Positions 37,760 to 49,109 are shown, counted from the first letter of the stretch. The stretch: 64,000 nt of DNA from Polytrichum commune (GCA_950295325.1 OX485803.1:39449554-39513553), one strand, 5' to 3'. Program-made: numbers and translations. The notes: generated from the letters alone by a model not told the origin.

Positions 37760-40700
37760 CAGTGTTGGACCAATATCAAAATTTTGCGATACCAACCTAG
37801 TACCAATATCAGATATTTATGAAATTTCAGCCGGGTTGGATCCCAAGTATCACAAGAATCGTATTTTTATAGATATGGTATGAGTATGAGTATCAATCTT
37901 GTGAAAATAAAGCGTATAGGTATCAATATTGAGTATCATGATAGTGATACCAGTGGAGTATGCACAATGGTATGGTATTGTATTGTTTTACCTTTTTACC
38001 TTTTTCCTTTTAGAGACCTATTTTCCACTTCAAAATCAAGGTGTCGAATAAAACAAAAATCACTTGAATGTACTTGCAGTCAAGTAGAAAATACAAAAAA
38101 TCACGAAGATTGCAAGGAAGAATCGAATGAAAACATGATGGTTGATTAAGAATGAATTGCATGGTTATGAAAATATATAGTATGATGGTTTACAAAAAAT
38201 TGCCTTTGGTGGTAGATTGTGATGCACATCATGATAGACCAAAGAGGAAATCATAACACAACAATCACCATGCACTCTAATTCTCAAAATATCCTGCCTC
38301 CTCTAGCTCATCCTCATGGTCATCAAGGATCTCATGCTCTTTGTTGAGAAATTCCACCACATTTGTAGAAGCCACCTCACATTCACTTCTCGCATCTGTA
38401 GGCCAATTCTTATAAATCATGATAAGACCATTCACATTCGAAAGACCAAGGCGGCAACGGCGCAAACTTGTGAGAACTCCGGCAACACTGAAGATCCTCT
38501 CCGTCTCAATTTGAGAACCAGGGATACCAAGAAATTGCCGTGCCAAATATGCAAGAGTTGGAAACCGAGTAGCATTTGCCTTCCACCATGCCAATGGTGA
38601 GGCTGCCTCCTCAACCGGAATTTGTAGCCGTCGAAATAAAGAAACTTCAGCGACAAGGGTGCCCTCACAAGCTTCCTCCGGAGAAGCTGCATCTCCAAAC
38701 AAAATAGAAGACAGAGGGGGTTCTTCAACATGTGTAGCTATTCCACCAGGATGCAACAATTTGTGCACCTACAAAAAAAATTAAGCACAATTTTATTAGC
38801 TAGCACATATGAATCATGGAAACCTATTAATAAACATTTATAAAACATTCACAATATCCTGAACCAATTGAGTCAACTCATAAAACCAATAATAAATTAC
38901 AACTGTCATGCAATCAGCTCCCATAGAAGCCAAGAATGGCACAAAATCCACCCTTATCCTCACCATTCACCCACAACATCAAATGGCCGAACATCTACCT
39001 ACACAAACAGTCAACTATAGTGAACTACACAAGATTGCAAAAGAATTGCACAAAATTGCAAAAGAATTTGGACATCGTACCTTCACTAAATAAGGAATGA
39101 GCACCTTCTGATCGTACTCGCGTACAATTGCCCGAGCTTTCTCAACTCCTGTGTATGCAATCACACATTCCAGGCCCTTGAAGCGGGGATCTACCATCAA
39201 CACAATCATGTTGTGAGCATTTTCTGATGTGAATGTGTGGGTGAATGACAGAAAAGGCTTCATGACAAGCATCGCCTCCAAAGACATCTTCGCCCTCAAA
39301 ATCTCGAGCTCGGCATCAAAATCGCCGTGTTGAAGCGGAGGGTTCATGTTGCTGACATGGTCGATATGGGCACGAAGCTCCACTGAAATCGCCAATGCTG
39401 CTGCCAGGGCATCCGACAACAACCAGTAGCCCCTTGTCTGATTCAGAACACATTGCTTCACAACCGGATTCAGAGTTTCGGTGACTGTTCGAGCCACTGC
39501 CCAAGTTACCCCAGTTGGCACTCGTGCTTGCAGTTTCAGAGACTGAGCTGCATAGCAAATATTGATTGCATCAGCGTACTCTAAGGTTTCTTGGAAGAGA
39601 ATAACCTTCGAAGCAAAACGAGTTTTCACCGGCGTTCTCAACTTCCTCGCTGGTAATCCAGCCTTGATGCAGGCTTTCCTCCATTCCGCCCCTCCCTTTC
39701 CTGATTTCTTTGTCCACGTAATACACGACTGCAATGCACTTTGAGCAGATCTCAATGACAATTCTGTCATATCCCTACAAACTTTGTCATCATCTGTAGC
39801 ATATTGATAGGCTTTGGACATGACATGTCCGAAACAAGCTCCAGCATAAGGTTGCTCAATGTCCAGTACATCGCATGAGACCGTGAGCTGCAATGCGCGC
39901 TCAAGTGTAGTCAAATTAGAACCCTCATCCTTGACCCAAACAATTATTTTTTTTGTCAACTGGAATTCATCTAGCAGAGGTTTAACTATTTCAGCAATAG
40001 CAAGACCAGAAGTATCATGGGCCTCAAATAAACCAACTGTCACATGCCGCGGTTCCCAGCAATCATCGATAAAGTTAACAACCAACGCAAAAGTGTCGAA
40101 GCCAGCTCTCGACATCCACAAATCAAAAGTAATCGACGCCGTCGCACAGCTCGCGATTGCAGGAAGCACATATCGCTCCATGGTCTTCGAAAGCAGTGCA
40201 GGGATGTGCTCATGCACAAGCGCCTTCCGAGTTGGAAACTTCACCTTTGGATCTCGCCGCATCACCAATCGGCGCAGCCAAGGGCTCTCCACCACCGCCA
40301 ATGTCTCATAACCCTTAGCAATGAAAAGCACAAGGTCCTCAAGAAAGTGTTTTTGTTGAACATCACCTTTATGATACGACTTCTGTCCGGCGAAAAATTC
40401 TGTGATGGCCGAAGGCTGCACAGCTTTCCTCTTCTTCGTCTTTTGGGCGCGCTGCCTCCGACTCCTCCAACACTGTTACCTTATACCTCTGAAATTCCGT
40501 TGAGTGCTCATTCATCACGTGATTCTTCATGCTTGTCAACCCGTGCAGAGGATTATATTGCAAGACACCCTTTCGCTGGCGTGTCGCACTCCGCGAACTA
40601 GAAGAAGACGTCGCATTGGTAGGGTGACAGATTGTGCACTTCATCACCTGGATTGCTTTGACGTCAACTTTTGCACCTGGCTCATTCAGTTTGAAGAAGG

Positions 40701-41334
40701 CCCACACCAAAGATTGTCGGTGATAAGGTGCCCAAAAATTCCGGTTGGTTGTCAATGCGATGAGAAGAACCTGCCACGCAGCCTCGAACTCTGAAGCCAC
40801 TTCATTTGACAATGTTGGCACTGCATTCACAGTCTCTGTGCAATCTGAATCAATCAGATTCACTGTGTTATTAGAGAACCCAACATCCATACATTGATTC
40901 ACAGCAACTTCCATTGACGCACGTTGTGAACCAGACATTTTGCAACCCTAAATGAAGCTTGAAATGCACATAAAAACACAAGCAACAATCCAACAGAATT
41001 GCATAAGGAGTGTAAGACATCAAACAAAATGCATGCCTGCCTCATTGAAGCCAAGAATCTGGAGTTGTTGAACTGAAATTTGGAATCATAAAGTGCAATG
41101 CCGCCGATTTGAAGAGCATTCAAGCAGACAGGTTTCAGGCTTCTCGACAGACGCGAAGGCGGGGGTGAGTATCGGCCGCCACCTCCGACCTCGGGTATCG
41201 AAGGCGGGTACCTTGCAGTACAGGTACGACACAGGTATCGCCCCATCTACATACTGCGGGCAATCTGGTACTTAATACCATACTCATACCAATACTCTAT
41301 ACCAGGCAAATGGTGCTATACCGGTCCAACACTG
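37760..41334 (-). mobile_element. hAT transposon, 3,575 bp, complete ends
   Basis: The left end is CAGTGTTGGACC and the right end, reversed, is CAGTGTTGGACC, a perfect 12-bp TIR. Flanking target duplications GTCCTAAC are identical 8-mers at 37752-37759 and 41335-41342, the diagnostic hAT length. Subterminal regions on both sides are full of GGTATC, GATACC and GTATCAAT words (37765-37970 and 41170-41325), as expected for transposase-binding clusters. The only gene is the minus-strand transposase. Perfect TIR and TSD indicate a fairly recent insertion. Confidence 0.96.
38277..40938 (-). pseudogene. hAT transposase with BED zinc finger (one frame break)
   Basis: The coding region runs from an ATG at 40938 to a stop at 38277. 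The N-terminal part holds a BED zinc finger: MKCTICHP supplies the Cys pair and LTSMKNHVMNEH the His pair. The catalytic region shows ITFDLWMSRAGFDTFALVVN (first Asp) and VKDEGSNLTTLERAL (second acidic site). An intron of 312 bases (39080-38769, GT..AG, phase 0) links YLVK to VHKLLHPGG. The last exon carries the hAT dimerisation block, with AWWKANATRFPTLAYLARQF and ETERIFSVAG. Near 40440-40455 the frame moves by one base between KVTVLEESE and RAQKTKKRKAVQPS. This is either an inactivating indel or hides a very short intron (a GT..AG pair about 64 bases apart would keep phase, but it is purine-rich). Otherwise the roughly 780 residues are well preserved. Confidence 0.9.
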
Positions 41335-41672
41335 GTCCTAACCACCAAGCCAAGGCCCGTGGTGCCTTAGGGTTTTGTGAACATGAAAGATACCATCTCC
41401 CACATCTTGTGTACCATATTCATTTGTTCACAAACGTCACTGATGAACTTAGAAAACTACACTAAATATAATATTTATTGTCACCTGCTATTTGAAATCA
41501 TGGAATGCTATATTTATTTATTGTATATCTCATATTCTACCAACAAATGTCGAATTGATTGTTTGGATGTTATAAAACAATAACAACTTTACTTGGTAAA
41601 ACATTTCATCAACAATATAAAGATATAGCATTGTGTAATTCCAAATAGAAAGCGACACTCAATCTCATATTA

Positions 41673-41988
41673 AGGGCCCACTTCACACTATGGCCGAAGG
41701 TCGAGAGGCCGTTGATTTCCATCAGATTGCAAGAAACCAAGAATTCGGCCTCTCGACCCTTCACAATAGAGGGCAAAGTCTAGAGGCCGTCGCTCTCCAA
41801 GATCCCTATATGGCAATACTTTTTGACCAAGGCGACAGACTCTTGAAGGAAGTTTGGGTCGGACAGGAATGGAAACCCAAACTATGGTCGAGAGGCTATC
41901 AAATTTTTTTCATTAAAAAAAATTCGAAAATTGACAAGATCTTGATCATTAGATTGGAGGGGTTGTTTTGAACAGGGAATAAAGTGGG

Positions 41989-42029
<41 letters not shown>

Positions 42030-42162
42030 GTCTGCAGACTTTGGAACCTTCACACTATACCCGACCAAAGGCTCCAATTCTTATTTCTTTGGACTCTCAA
42101 CAAAGTTTGACCATTCAATCCCACGGCCTCTTGACTTGGATGGCCATAGTGTGAAGTGGCCC
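41673..42162. mobile_element. Tourist/Harbinger-like MITE, 490 bp, TTA duplication
   Basis: The left end is GGGCCCACTTCACACTATGG (one extra A precedes it) and the right end, reversed, is GGGCCACTTCACACTATGGC. TTA is at 41670-41672 and 42163-42165. Subterminal inverted words GAGAGGCCGT and ACGGCCTCTTGA are present. A (TC)n microsatellite lies inside. A 93-residue frame at 41690-41971 is an artefact of the inverted repeat. Confidence 0.85.
41991..42021. repeat. (TC)n microsatellite
   Basis: About 15 uninterrupted TC units followed by TGTCTCTCTG, inside the Tourist-like MITE. Confidence 0.95.
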
Positions 42163-42545
42163 TTAGTGTAGTCACCTCAAAATCTCCCTAGTAAACAAGG
42201 AGGAGTTAAGCCTATTCTGCTATTAAATTACCACCAGAGTTGAACACTTCTGAAGACGGGCATTACCTTATGCTTATCCATTCGCTAGTGACGGCCAAAA
42301 TATCGACACTTGGCGACTCTTTCAACATGTGGCACTTATACATGCGTTGTTTGTATTATTTGCATCTCGAGGAATTGAGAACTCTCTTCCGAGGTGCTGT
42401 CTGTCCCCAATCACAAGATGGATATTTACTCCAGGTTCCATTCCGAGCAGTTAAACTTGGAGGCAGCATATATAAGTTTTCCTATTGTTTTTGAGTCTAA
42501 CCGGACTCGATATCCTCTGTAGAAGTTAGTAGAGTAGAGGCGCTC

Positions 42546-42546
42546 A

Positions 42547-42585
<39 letters not shown>
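42546..42585. repeat. (TAAA)n microsatellite
   Basis: Ten or so TAAA units in a row in otherwise unassigned sequence. Confidence 0.95.
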
Positions 42586-42716
42586 CCAATAAACATTGGG
42601 CGATCTGACATGAATTTGAGCATGTTGGTCCTTCCCTGCTCAAGAATCTTCTGGGTGCAAGTGGGGTTTACTGTCTACCTTGCGGTGGGTGAGATCTTGG
42701 CTCCCTACCTACCCAA

Positions 42717-43040
42717 CTACACTATACATGATATTTAGTGTTTGATTATATTTAACGTTGTTACCACCCTATGCTGCTCAACACTAATTTCCAATTCTTC
42801 GATAATTAGTGTTAGAAGATATGCTAGAAGATATCTTGGAATTCTCCTTTTATCATTGTTAATTGTTTTTCCACATCCTTACTAATAGTGAACCCGAACA
42901 TGTAACTTCCACATATTACCATAGTTGATGTTTAGTGTTTGAGTTTACATTTGATGTTACTCACTTTCATAGGGTTATTGATTATTGGTGTATGCATTCG
43001 TATTTAGTGTATCAAACACTAAATATCCTAGTTAGTGTAG
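42717..43040. mobile_element. CTACACTA-end MITE, family A', complete copy, 324 bp
   Basis: The left end CTACACTATACATGATATTT pairs with the reversed right end CTACACTAACTAGGATATTT. Internal text matches 31081-31357, and the two copies let the Tourist insertion at 30553 be recognised. The target duplication is not obvious. Confidence 0.8.
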
Positions 43041-43059
43041 TTTTTTCCCGTCAAGTAGA

Positions 43060-43145
43060 GAGAAGATTTCATAACGGGAACCGAACCAGGTACCTCTCCA
43101 CTATCACCCGGTAGTTTAGGGTCATCTCGGACCTGAGGTGCCCAT
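43060..43145. repeat. Short dispersed repeat R5, second copy of 30435-30485
   Basis: TCTC(C/T)ACTATCA and GGTAGTTTAGGGT(C/T)ATCT recur at both places. Read in reverse it contains GGTTCGGTTCCCG, which resembles a B box. It could be a SINE fragment; the evidence is thin. Confidence 0.35.
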
Positions 43146-43610
43146 AGCCAATCACTTGAGAGATTCTACGCCAAATCTTGAGAAGTGTAACGTGATGCAA
43201 AAAATTCCCGTGTAGGAGATAGAAATCACAAGGATGGAATGTTTTCAGTAAATTATTCCTTGAATTCGAAGTAATATAAGATTTTGAAGCCAAAAGTTGA
43301 TCTAAACATATTACCAATGCTAGAGTTTGACATAACGGCTCTTGTTTACCACTCATTCCTCATCACTTTAGCATCCAAAACTAGGGCATGTGTCATGGCA
43401 CTATTGGTTCTGGCCAAATCAAAATTCAATCCCAACCTTGTTGAAATTCCTGGTACTCTATAAATTGCCAATGGAGTCATGATTGGGGATAGACGCCTCT
43501 ACTATAGATGACGCTCACCCCGAGGAGCCCCTCTGGTGAGAGGAAATTATTCTATACGAGTATACCTCTCATTCATCCAATGATCATGGAAAACCAACCA
43601 CTACACTAAA

Positions 43611-43977
43611 TATGATATTAATGTCATATGGTATTGTATGTCACTGTGGTAACTTTTCGGATGTGATATCTTATGAATAAGTGAACAAAAATTATGTCAT
43701 GGGTGATGGATGAGTTCATCCATTGGTCAAAACCCTACCTTCTCTTGTCAACAACTCATGATGAAATATTGTCACGGATGATTGAAGTTTGGATGAAAAA
43801 TCACTTGGCAAGTGAGAGTAATTGCAACACTGTAAATCTATAATCCCCCAAAATATTTACTAGGAATGACAATAATGTTGGGTTAGCATTTAGTGTTGGT
43901 GACACTACACTGCGGTTTACAATTAGTATTGAGCGAGACAATTAGAATTGGCGACATTAAATATTATGTTAGTGTAG
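43611..43977. mobile_element. CTACACTAA-end MITE, family B, complete copy, 367 bp
   Basis: The left end CTACACTAAATATGATATTA pairs with the reversed right end CTACACTAACATAATATTTA. It is the reference copy for the interrupted elements at 24083-25274 and 54744-62197. The termini are near-palindromes (ACACTAAATAT then ATATTTAGTGT). No coding frame is present. Confidence 0.9.
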
Positions 43978-44170
43978 TTACAGATGAATCGGTTGATTCG
44001 AGCAATAACCGGTTGAAGAACAAGACTTCATGAAAACCACCAATTGTTTAACATGAATCTATAGAATGTACCTCAAATTAAGAAATTCTTTTGGAAGATC
44101 ACAACATGTAAGTGGTTGGACTTGGAAACACTAGGATTTTGACTAATTATGCCCAAAAACCTCCTCACAC
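43978..44170. repeat. Dispersed repeat R2, copy 2
   Basis: This matches 3339-3535 (GATGAATCGGTTGA, GGTTGGACTTGGAAACACTA, TTATGCCCAAAAACCTCCTC). It abuts the family B MITE, so the MITE may have inserted at or near its edge. Confidence 0.5.
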
Positions 44171-44312
44171 ATTGCATTCATCCATCAAAAACGTCATGTA
44201 ATAATATGTAGCCCAAGGCTAGGGCTAGACACCTACCTCTTTGAGGTGAGCCTACATTGACATCACTCAAATGGAAAACACACTCGATTATATTATGTAA
44301 TCATGTAGTTTT

Positions 44313-44934
44313 GGGTGCAAGCATGGTAAAGTGGACCAAAAAAGTGCTATGGTATACTAAAACCATAATTTTTTTGGTCAAAGGCCTAAAAGAAGTAGTA
44401 AAGAGTTATTTAAATTGGAATTTTTTTATGATGACCTCTATTGTTGTGTTAAATACTCAAATGTAGAATATCAAGTTGAGATCTTCAATACTTAGCATCA
44501 AAAGTGATGCTAAAAAACAAATGGTTGAGTTTGGTTTTGGATGTAGATTTCATGACCTTAACTATTTTGAAGTTAGATTTTTTTTATATTCCTTGAATTC
44601 ATTATCTACTTGAGGGCATCACCACAAAACTTTGTAAAAAACAATCAATTTAATGTAATTTTATCATATTTAAAACAAATTTTAGACAATCACTTATTCA
44701 ATATCACCTGCTTGCACGCCACATGCACCGTCTTCTAAAATAGGTAGACTTTTCTTGGAATTCTTTTTGTCATCATAAATTGCTTGGCTTTGTAGATCAA
44801 GATGTTTTTAAAATGTCTATGGTTTATTTCTTCACAAAATTCAAAGTTAGTACATAAAATTGAATCACTTTCACTTAACACTAGGCAGGGATCAGGAGTT
44901 GTCCACTTTACCGTGCTTGCACCCTTTTAAAAAG
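44313..44934. mobile_element. GGGTGCAAGC-end DNA element, family C, complete copy, 622 bp
   Basis: The left TIR GGGTGCAAGCATGGTAAAGT and the reversed right TIR GGGTGCAAGCACGGTAAAGT differ by one base. TTTT flanks both ends but cannot be told apart from local T runs. Two other copies are at about 47583-48132 and 52607-53217. No transposase is encoded and the superfamily is unknown. Confidence 0.85.
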
Positions 44935-45609
44935 TTTAACATGTTAAATAAATAATAATGAACACATTTGACCTCATATTGACCATTATAAGCTTTGAAT
45001 TAGTCTAGAGGCACCCGCTAGAGATGAATTCACCACAAATACATGGAGGTCATATTTTACTAGACTCCCTTTACCTTGGCAATAGTGGTGGAGTCCAACT
45101 TGAAGAGGTGGGTGTCTAGCCCTGGCTATAGTCCAAAGGTTCTTTTTAATAGTTGATTTGTGTAACGTACCTCATTAAATTGTTCATAAACAATTAACAA
45201 ACATTTATTGACAAGAGGCTCACCTCCCAACCTGGAGACACACACAAAACATAACATTTGTTCTCCTTCCCCCGAGCCCAGTCTATACATAGTATCCATA
45301 AGATACTTTTAGAAGTCGATCTCAAGTCTTCTATACATAGACTGAAGTCTCCTTATCTATATGCATATATCACTTTCACTTTGCTTTAGATAGATAAGAG
45401 TCAACCAATTGCTCGTCCCTCGACTTTCCATCCATCCACGCTTCTTAGTCTTGGACATTCATCCCTACGATTTATTTCCATCCTCAACAATACATTTCCA
45501 AATTAGTCCATTACAATTTGACTTTGGGAAGAGTCACTCAAATTAATCAAGTGAAGCCACGCCATTCTTCAGCATGATCTACTCATTATGTGGGTTCCAT
45601 AACATACAA

Positions 45610-46085
45610 TTATACAATTTGTGCTATTTAGTGCCATGGGCATGATAATGTCACTTCCTTATTATGAGGTCTATGTGTTGGTTACACGAATGAACAACAA
45701 CTTGGCCATTAGTGTGACCACATGGCACTTGGCACTAATGTGCTTACTATTATCTTGGCACTAGTATGCTCAATAATATTACGAGTTTACATGATCATCA
45801 ACAAGATGACCATTGATGTACATACATGACACTTGGCATCAATATGCTCAATAATATCGTCCTCTTGCATACCAAATATAAAACTATCATCTCAAAAACT
45901 CCAAAGTGCCTCGCTATATGTCATAATGTAAATAGTTATCCACTTTGAAGATTAATATATGTTGACAAATAGTATCATGTAGATATTTAGCAGACGTGAC
46001 ACTTCTAGGGCCTCTAGCAACCTACTTTAGGCCTTTCGCCAAAAGTATACATCATGACACTAAACGCCATAACTGTGCCGGAATT
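45610..46085. repeat. Dispersed repeat R3, copy 3
   Basis: Matches 22925-23635: CTACTATTATCTTGGCACTA-like text, GTATGCTCAATAATATTACG, ATGACACTTGGCATCAATAT, GCAGACGTGACAC, and TACTTTAGGCC near the right edge. Confidence 0.55.
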
Positions 46086-46292
46086 AGTCTCAATTTTTCT
46101 TGACAAATGCACAAGTTCCGTCTAAATAACTTCATTGAGATAGTCATGACACTAATACATGTGGACATGTCCACATGCATGGGGTAGTGATCTAGACATC
46201 TTATTGGCTAGGCATTGTAGATGTATAGTATATTAGTGAGGTGAACAAGTTGTACTAGGTTATGGAAAAGAGAACAAATCTTCATGCTCTTA

Positions 46293-46886
46293 GGGGCTAT
46301 TTACACCATAGACCATGGAGTTGTCCCAAGAATTTGTAAATTATGTGATTGGTTGTTGAATTCGTCCTAGGACCACTTCGGTTTACACCAAGGAAAGAAT
46401 GTTAGAGTGGTCATGGAGTTCGAGGTCGCCAGAAGACATATTTTACGGCCTACAGTATCCACTGACATGGTCCAACATGTTTTGGGGTGGGAGAGGCAAA
46501 GTAGTTGCTCTGGTTAGAAAAAGGCAAGGGCCCATGACAAAGAAATGTTGTTATAATGAATTTTGAATGAATTTGTTTTGGGGGAAGAGAAGACAAAGAC
46601 AAGAGAAGACAAGAGAAAACAAGAGAATGGTCAACCTTTTTTTTTAAATAAAATAAAATAAAATAAATTTCCTCCCCCCAAAACTACCATTTTTGGGCAT
46701 ATATTAAAAAACACTTTTGATGCATGGTCATTCCACACAGAGTTTACACCTAGTGAGGGGCCATAAATCTTTGTAAATTGTTTTTTTGAAAGAAATCGGA
46801 CCATGGAAGTTGGACCATCAAGTTAGACCACAGGAAAGGACATCTTCCATGGTTTGACTTCATGGTCCATGGTGTAATCTGCCCCC
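46293..46886. mobile_element. Tourist/Harbinger-like MITE, 594 bp, TTA duplication
   Basis: The left end is GGGGCTATTTACACCATAGA and the right end, reversed, is GGGGGCAGATTACACCATGG. Both continue with ACCATGGAG/ACCATGAAG. TTA lies at 46290-46292 and 46887-46889. It has internal CCATGG-rich palindromic text, an A/T run near 46640, and no coding frame. Confidence 0.82.
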
Positions 46887-47582
46887 TTAGTATTGTTATG
46901 GCATGTTTGAGATTAATTAAACATAAATTAAATTTTAGGGGCATGTTTCTAATATGGACGGACAAGATGTACAGTCTTTGCAACAACTCCCTCTCACCCC
47001 TAGCTTAGCTCGATCGTTGTTTCTTGATCATCTCAACCACGTAACCTACATCATGTGTGTGAAGTGCATGCTACTTTTCTAAGGTAGACATGCCTCACTC
47101 CAACACAACAATAATCTGGACACATGTATTTGAGTTATGTGGTTAGGTGTTGTAATTGGGACTAATTGGGAAATGGAATATTAAGGATGATGGAAATTTG
47201 CAAGGATGGATGTCCAAAACTAAGGAGCATGAATATTATCTATATAGGAGAAAGAGGATCATAAAGTGGAATGGTCTATGTGTACAAGTAAGGAGACTAT
47301 AATCTACATGTAGTAAAGCTTGAGACTTCTAAAAGCATCTCTTGATATTATGTACATATTAGGATTAGGCGAAGGAGAACACATATGCTTTGTTTTGTGT
47401 CTCCATGTTGGAAGGTGAGCCTTTGGATCAATTAATGATTGATTATATTGTGTGGTAAGTTGACGTGAGATTTTGCTGATTGAGGACAATTTAACGAACT
47501 TGAGTAGAGGTTTGATATAATTATGGTATCAAGGCGTTGTGTTTTGTTGATTTGCATTGTGTTGTGATTTTTCTTTATTAGA

Positions 47583-48132
47583 GGGCGCAAACATGATAAA
47601 GTGGACCAAAAAAGTGCTCAAGTATCCTAAAAATATTTTTTTTGGGTCAAACAACTAAAATTAGTAGTAAATGTTCTTAAAATTGAATAGTTTTTCATGG
47701 TGCCCTTTATTGTTGTGTCAAGTACTCAAATGCAGATTACCATGATGAGATCTTGCAATCTTAAAAGTAGTGCTCAAAAGCAATTGGCTACATTGGGTTT
47801 TGGATGTAAATTCCACAACCTTAACTATTTTGAGCTTGGACTTTTTAAATATTCCTTACCTTTATTATAATCTTGAGGTTATCATCATTTTTTTGTTGTT
47901 GTAGAAAATCATTAATTCAATGCAATTTTATCGTGTTTTAAGCAAAATCTTGAGAATCACTTGTCCACCATCACCTACTTGCACACCACTTGCACCGTCT
48001 TCTAAAATATGTAGACTTTTTTTTTTTCTAGATTGTTTTTGTCGACATAAATGAATGGGCTTTGTGGATCAAAATGTTTTTAGAAATTTTATGATTTTTT
48101 TTTTTTGCAAAATTCAAAGTTAATATATAGTT
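47583..48132. mobile_element. Family C element, diverged copy inside the LTR element
   Basis: It starts GGGCGCAAACATGATAAAGT and follows the 44313 copy throughout (GTGGACCAAAAAAGTGCT, TTATTGTTGTGT.AA.TACTCAAATG, CACCGTCTTCTAAAAT). The right TIR is lost or too diverged to see. Confidence 0.7.
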
Positions 48133-48184
48133 TTCAGTGTTTGAATCAAGTGATTCAAGAAATGCATAGTGAGTTGGAATGTGC

Positions 48185-48690
48185 TAAGCAATGTGTGTGA
48201 GGTGCACAAGAGAGATCCAAGTGTTATGCCGATCGAATTAGGAGTTTGAGACAATACAAGGTCGGTCAAAAAGTGGTAAATTTGAAAGTAACACCTAAAT
48301 GCTCAAGATTAAAACTTGGAAGGTCTAGAAAATTGCCTCCCAAATTTTATGGTCATTTCAAATTATGAAAAGAACTGGTCAAGTGTTGTATACGTTAAAC
48401 TTGTTTAAGGATTGGAACATTCACAATGTTTTCCATGTAAGTTAGTTGAGAAGATACATGTCCAATCTTAGTCGTGTACTTCCGTTCATGTGGCTCATGA
48501 GGGTGCGATGTTGGCTGAACCTGAAAGGAATTTGCAAGTTAATTTGCAACACCTAAAGTATAGGTCAATCATGAGATTTTTTTTGAATTAAGTGGAGAGA
48601 TTATCTTGAGGATGAGGCATCATCGGAATTAGAAGACAAGTTTGAAGAAACTAACCCGGATTTTGTAATTGAGAACTATAATTTGAGAAC
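48185..48690 (+). pseudogene. Gypsy integrase C-terminus and chromodomain-like tail, decayed
   Basis: Plus-strand frames broken by stops read CYADRIRSLRQYKVGQKVVN, then KLPPKFYGHFK, VLYTLNL, NIHNVFHVS and LRRYM, then AEPERNLQVNLQHL, and last RDYLEDEASSELEDKF. This order (DRRR-like basic helix, GxxV strand, KL.P.F.GPF, HNVFHVS, LR.Y, then a chromodomain-like WE..) is the end of a Ty3/gypsy pol. It is followed 20 bases later by the 3' LTR. Confidence 0.75.
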
Positions 48691-49109
48691 ATAATTTGAA
48701 AGGGGAAGAGTGTAATGGACTAATTGGGGTATGGAATATAGAGACGATGAAAAATTGAAGGGATGGATTCCCAAGACTAAGTAGCATGGCTGAAGAGAAG
48801 TCAATGGATAAGAAATTGGATGATTGTTATCTTTATAGGAGAAAGGTGATCATAAAGTGAAATGATCTATGAAATTAGAAGAGACTTTAGTCTACATTTA
48901 GTAAGACTTGAGACCTCTAAAAGTATCACTTGATACGGTTCATGGGAAGTAGAGGACAAATGTGATATTTTGTGTCTCCATGTTGGGAGTAGTGAGCCTT
49001 TAGATCAATAAATGATTGGTTCTTTGTGTAGTGAATTGAGGTGAGATTTTGGTTGTTGTGAACAACTTATCGTGTTTGAGTAGAGGTTTGCTACAAGTGT
49101 GGATATAAG

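Larger units (their letters stand above)
37495..41362 (-). mobile_element. tRNA-derived SINE-like element, split by the hAT insertion
   Basis: Joined across the hAT, the minus strand starts near 41362 with GGGCCTTGGCTTGGTGGTTA, which resembles a polymerase III A box (TGGCTTGGTGG). It continues below 37752 with GAGTGGGTTGTGGG and GGTTTTATTCCCC, a B-box-like sequence at tRNA spacing. The body then extends to about 37495. The SINE call is inferred from the tRNA-like head only; no second copy is in the window. Confidence 0.5.
41457..42171. mobile_element. CTACACTAA-end MITE, family A (interrupted)
   Basis: The left end is CTACACTAAATATAATATTT and the right end TTAGTGTAG. It matches the truncated copy at 23939. 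A Tourist-like element is inserted at the TTA of the right terminus, 9 bases from the end. Confidence 0.8.
47151..49095 (+). mobile_element. Internally deleted Ty3/gypsy-type LTR retrotransposon
   Basis: Two related LTRs of about 370-385 bp lie at 47151-47520 and 48711-49095. Both open TGTAAT and end near GAGTAGAGGTTTG, and they share TGTGTCTCCATGTTGG and TTTGGATCAAT-like text. The primer-binding site TGGTATCAAGGC at 47524-47535 resembles the initiator-tRNA-Met site and sits just inside the 5' LTR. The flanks GGTGT and AGTGT may be a mutated 5-bp target duplication. The internal part is only about 1.2 kb and keeps just the end of pol; family C element DNA occupies part of it. Confidence 0.85.

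Noticed and set aside
38908-39093. Repeated AATTGCACAAAATTGCAAAA-like words in the hAT intron
   Set aside because: A small local duplication inside the intron, with no sign of function.
39859-40601. 150- and 185-residue plus-strand frames in the hAT
   Set aside because: Antisense to the transposase, which has clear motifs on the minus strand.
41690-41971. 93-residue frame
   Set aside because: Lies inside a non-coding Tourist-like MITE.
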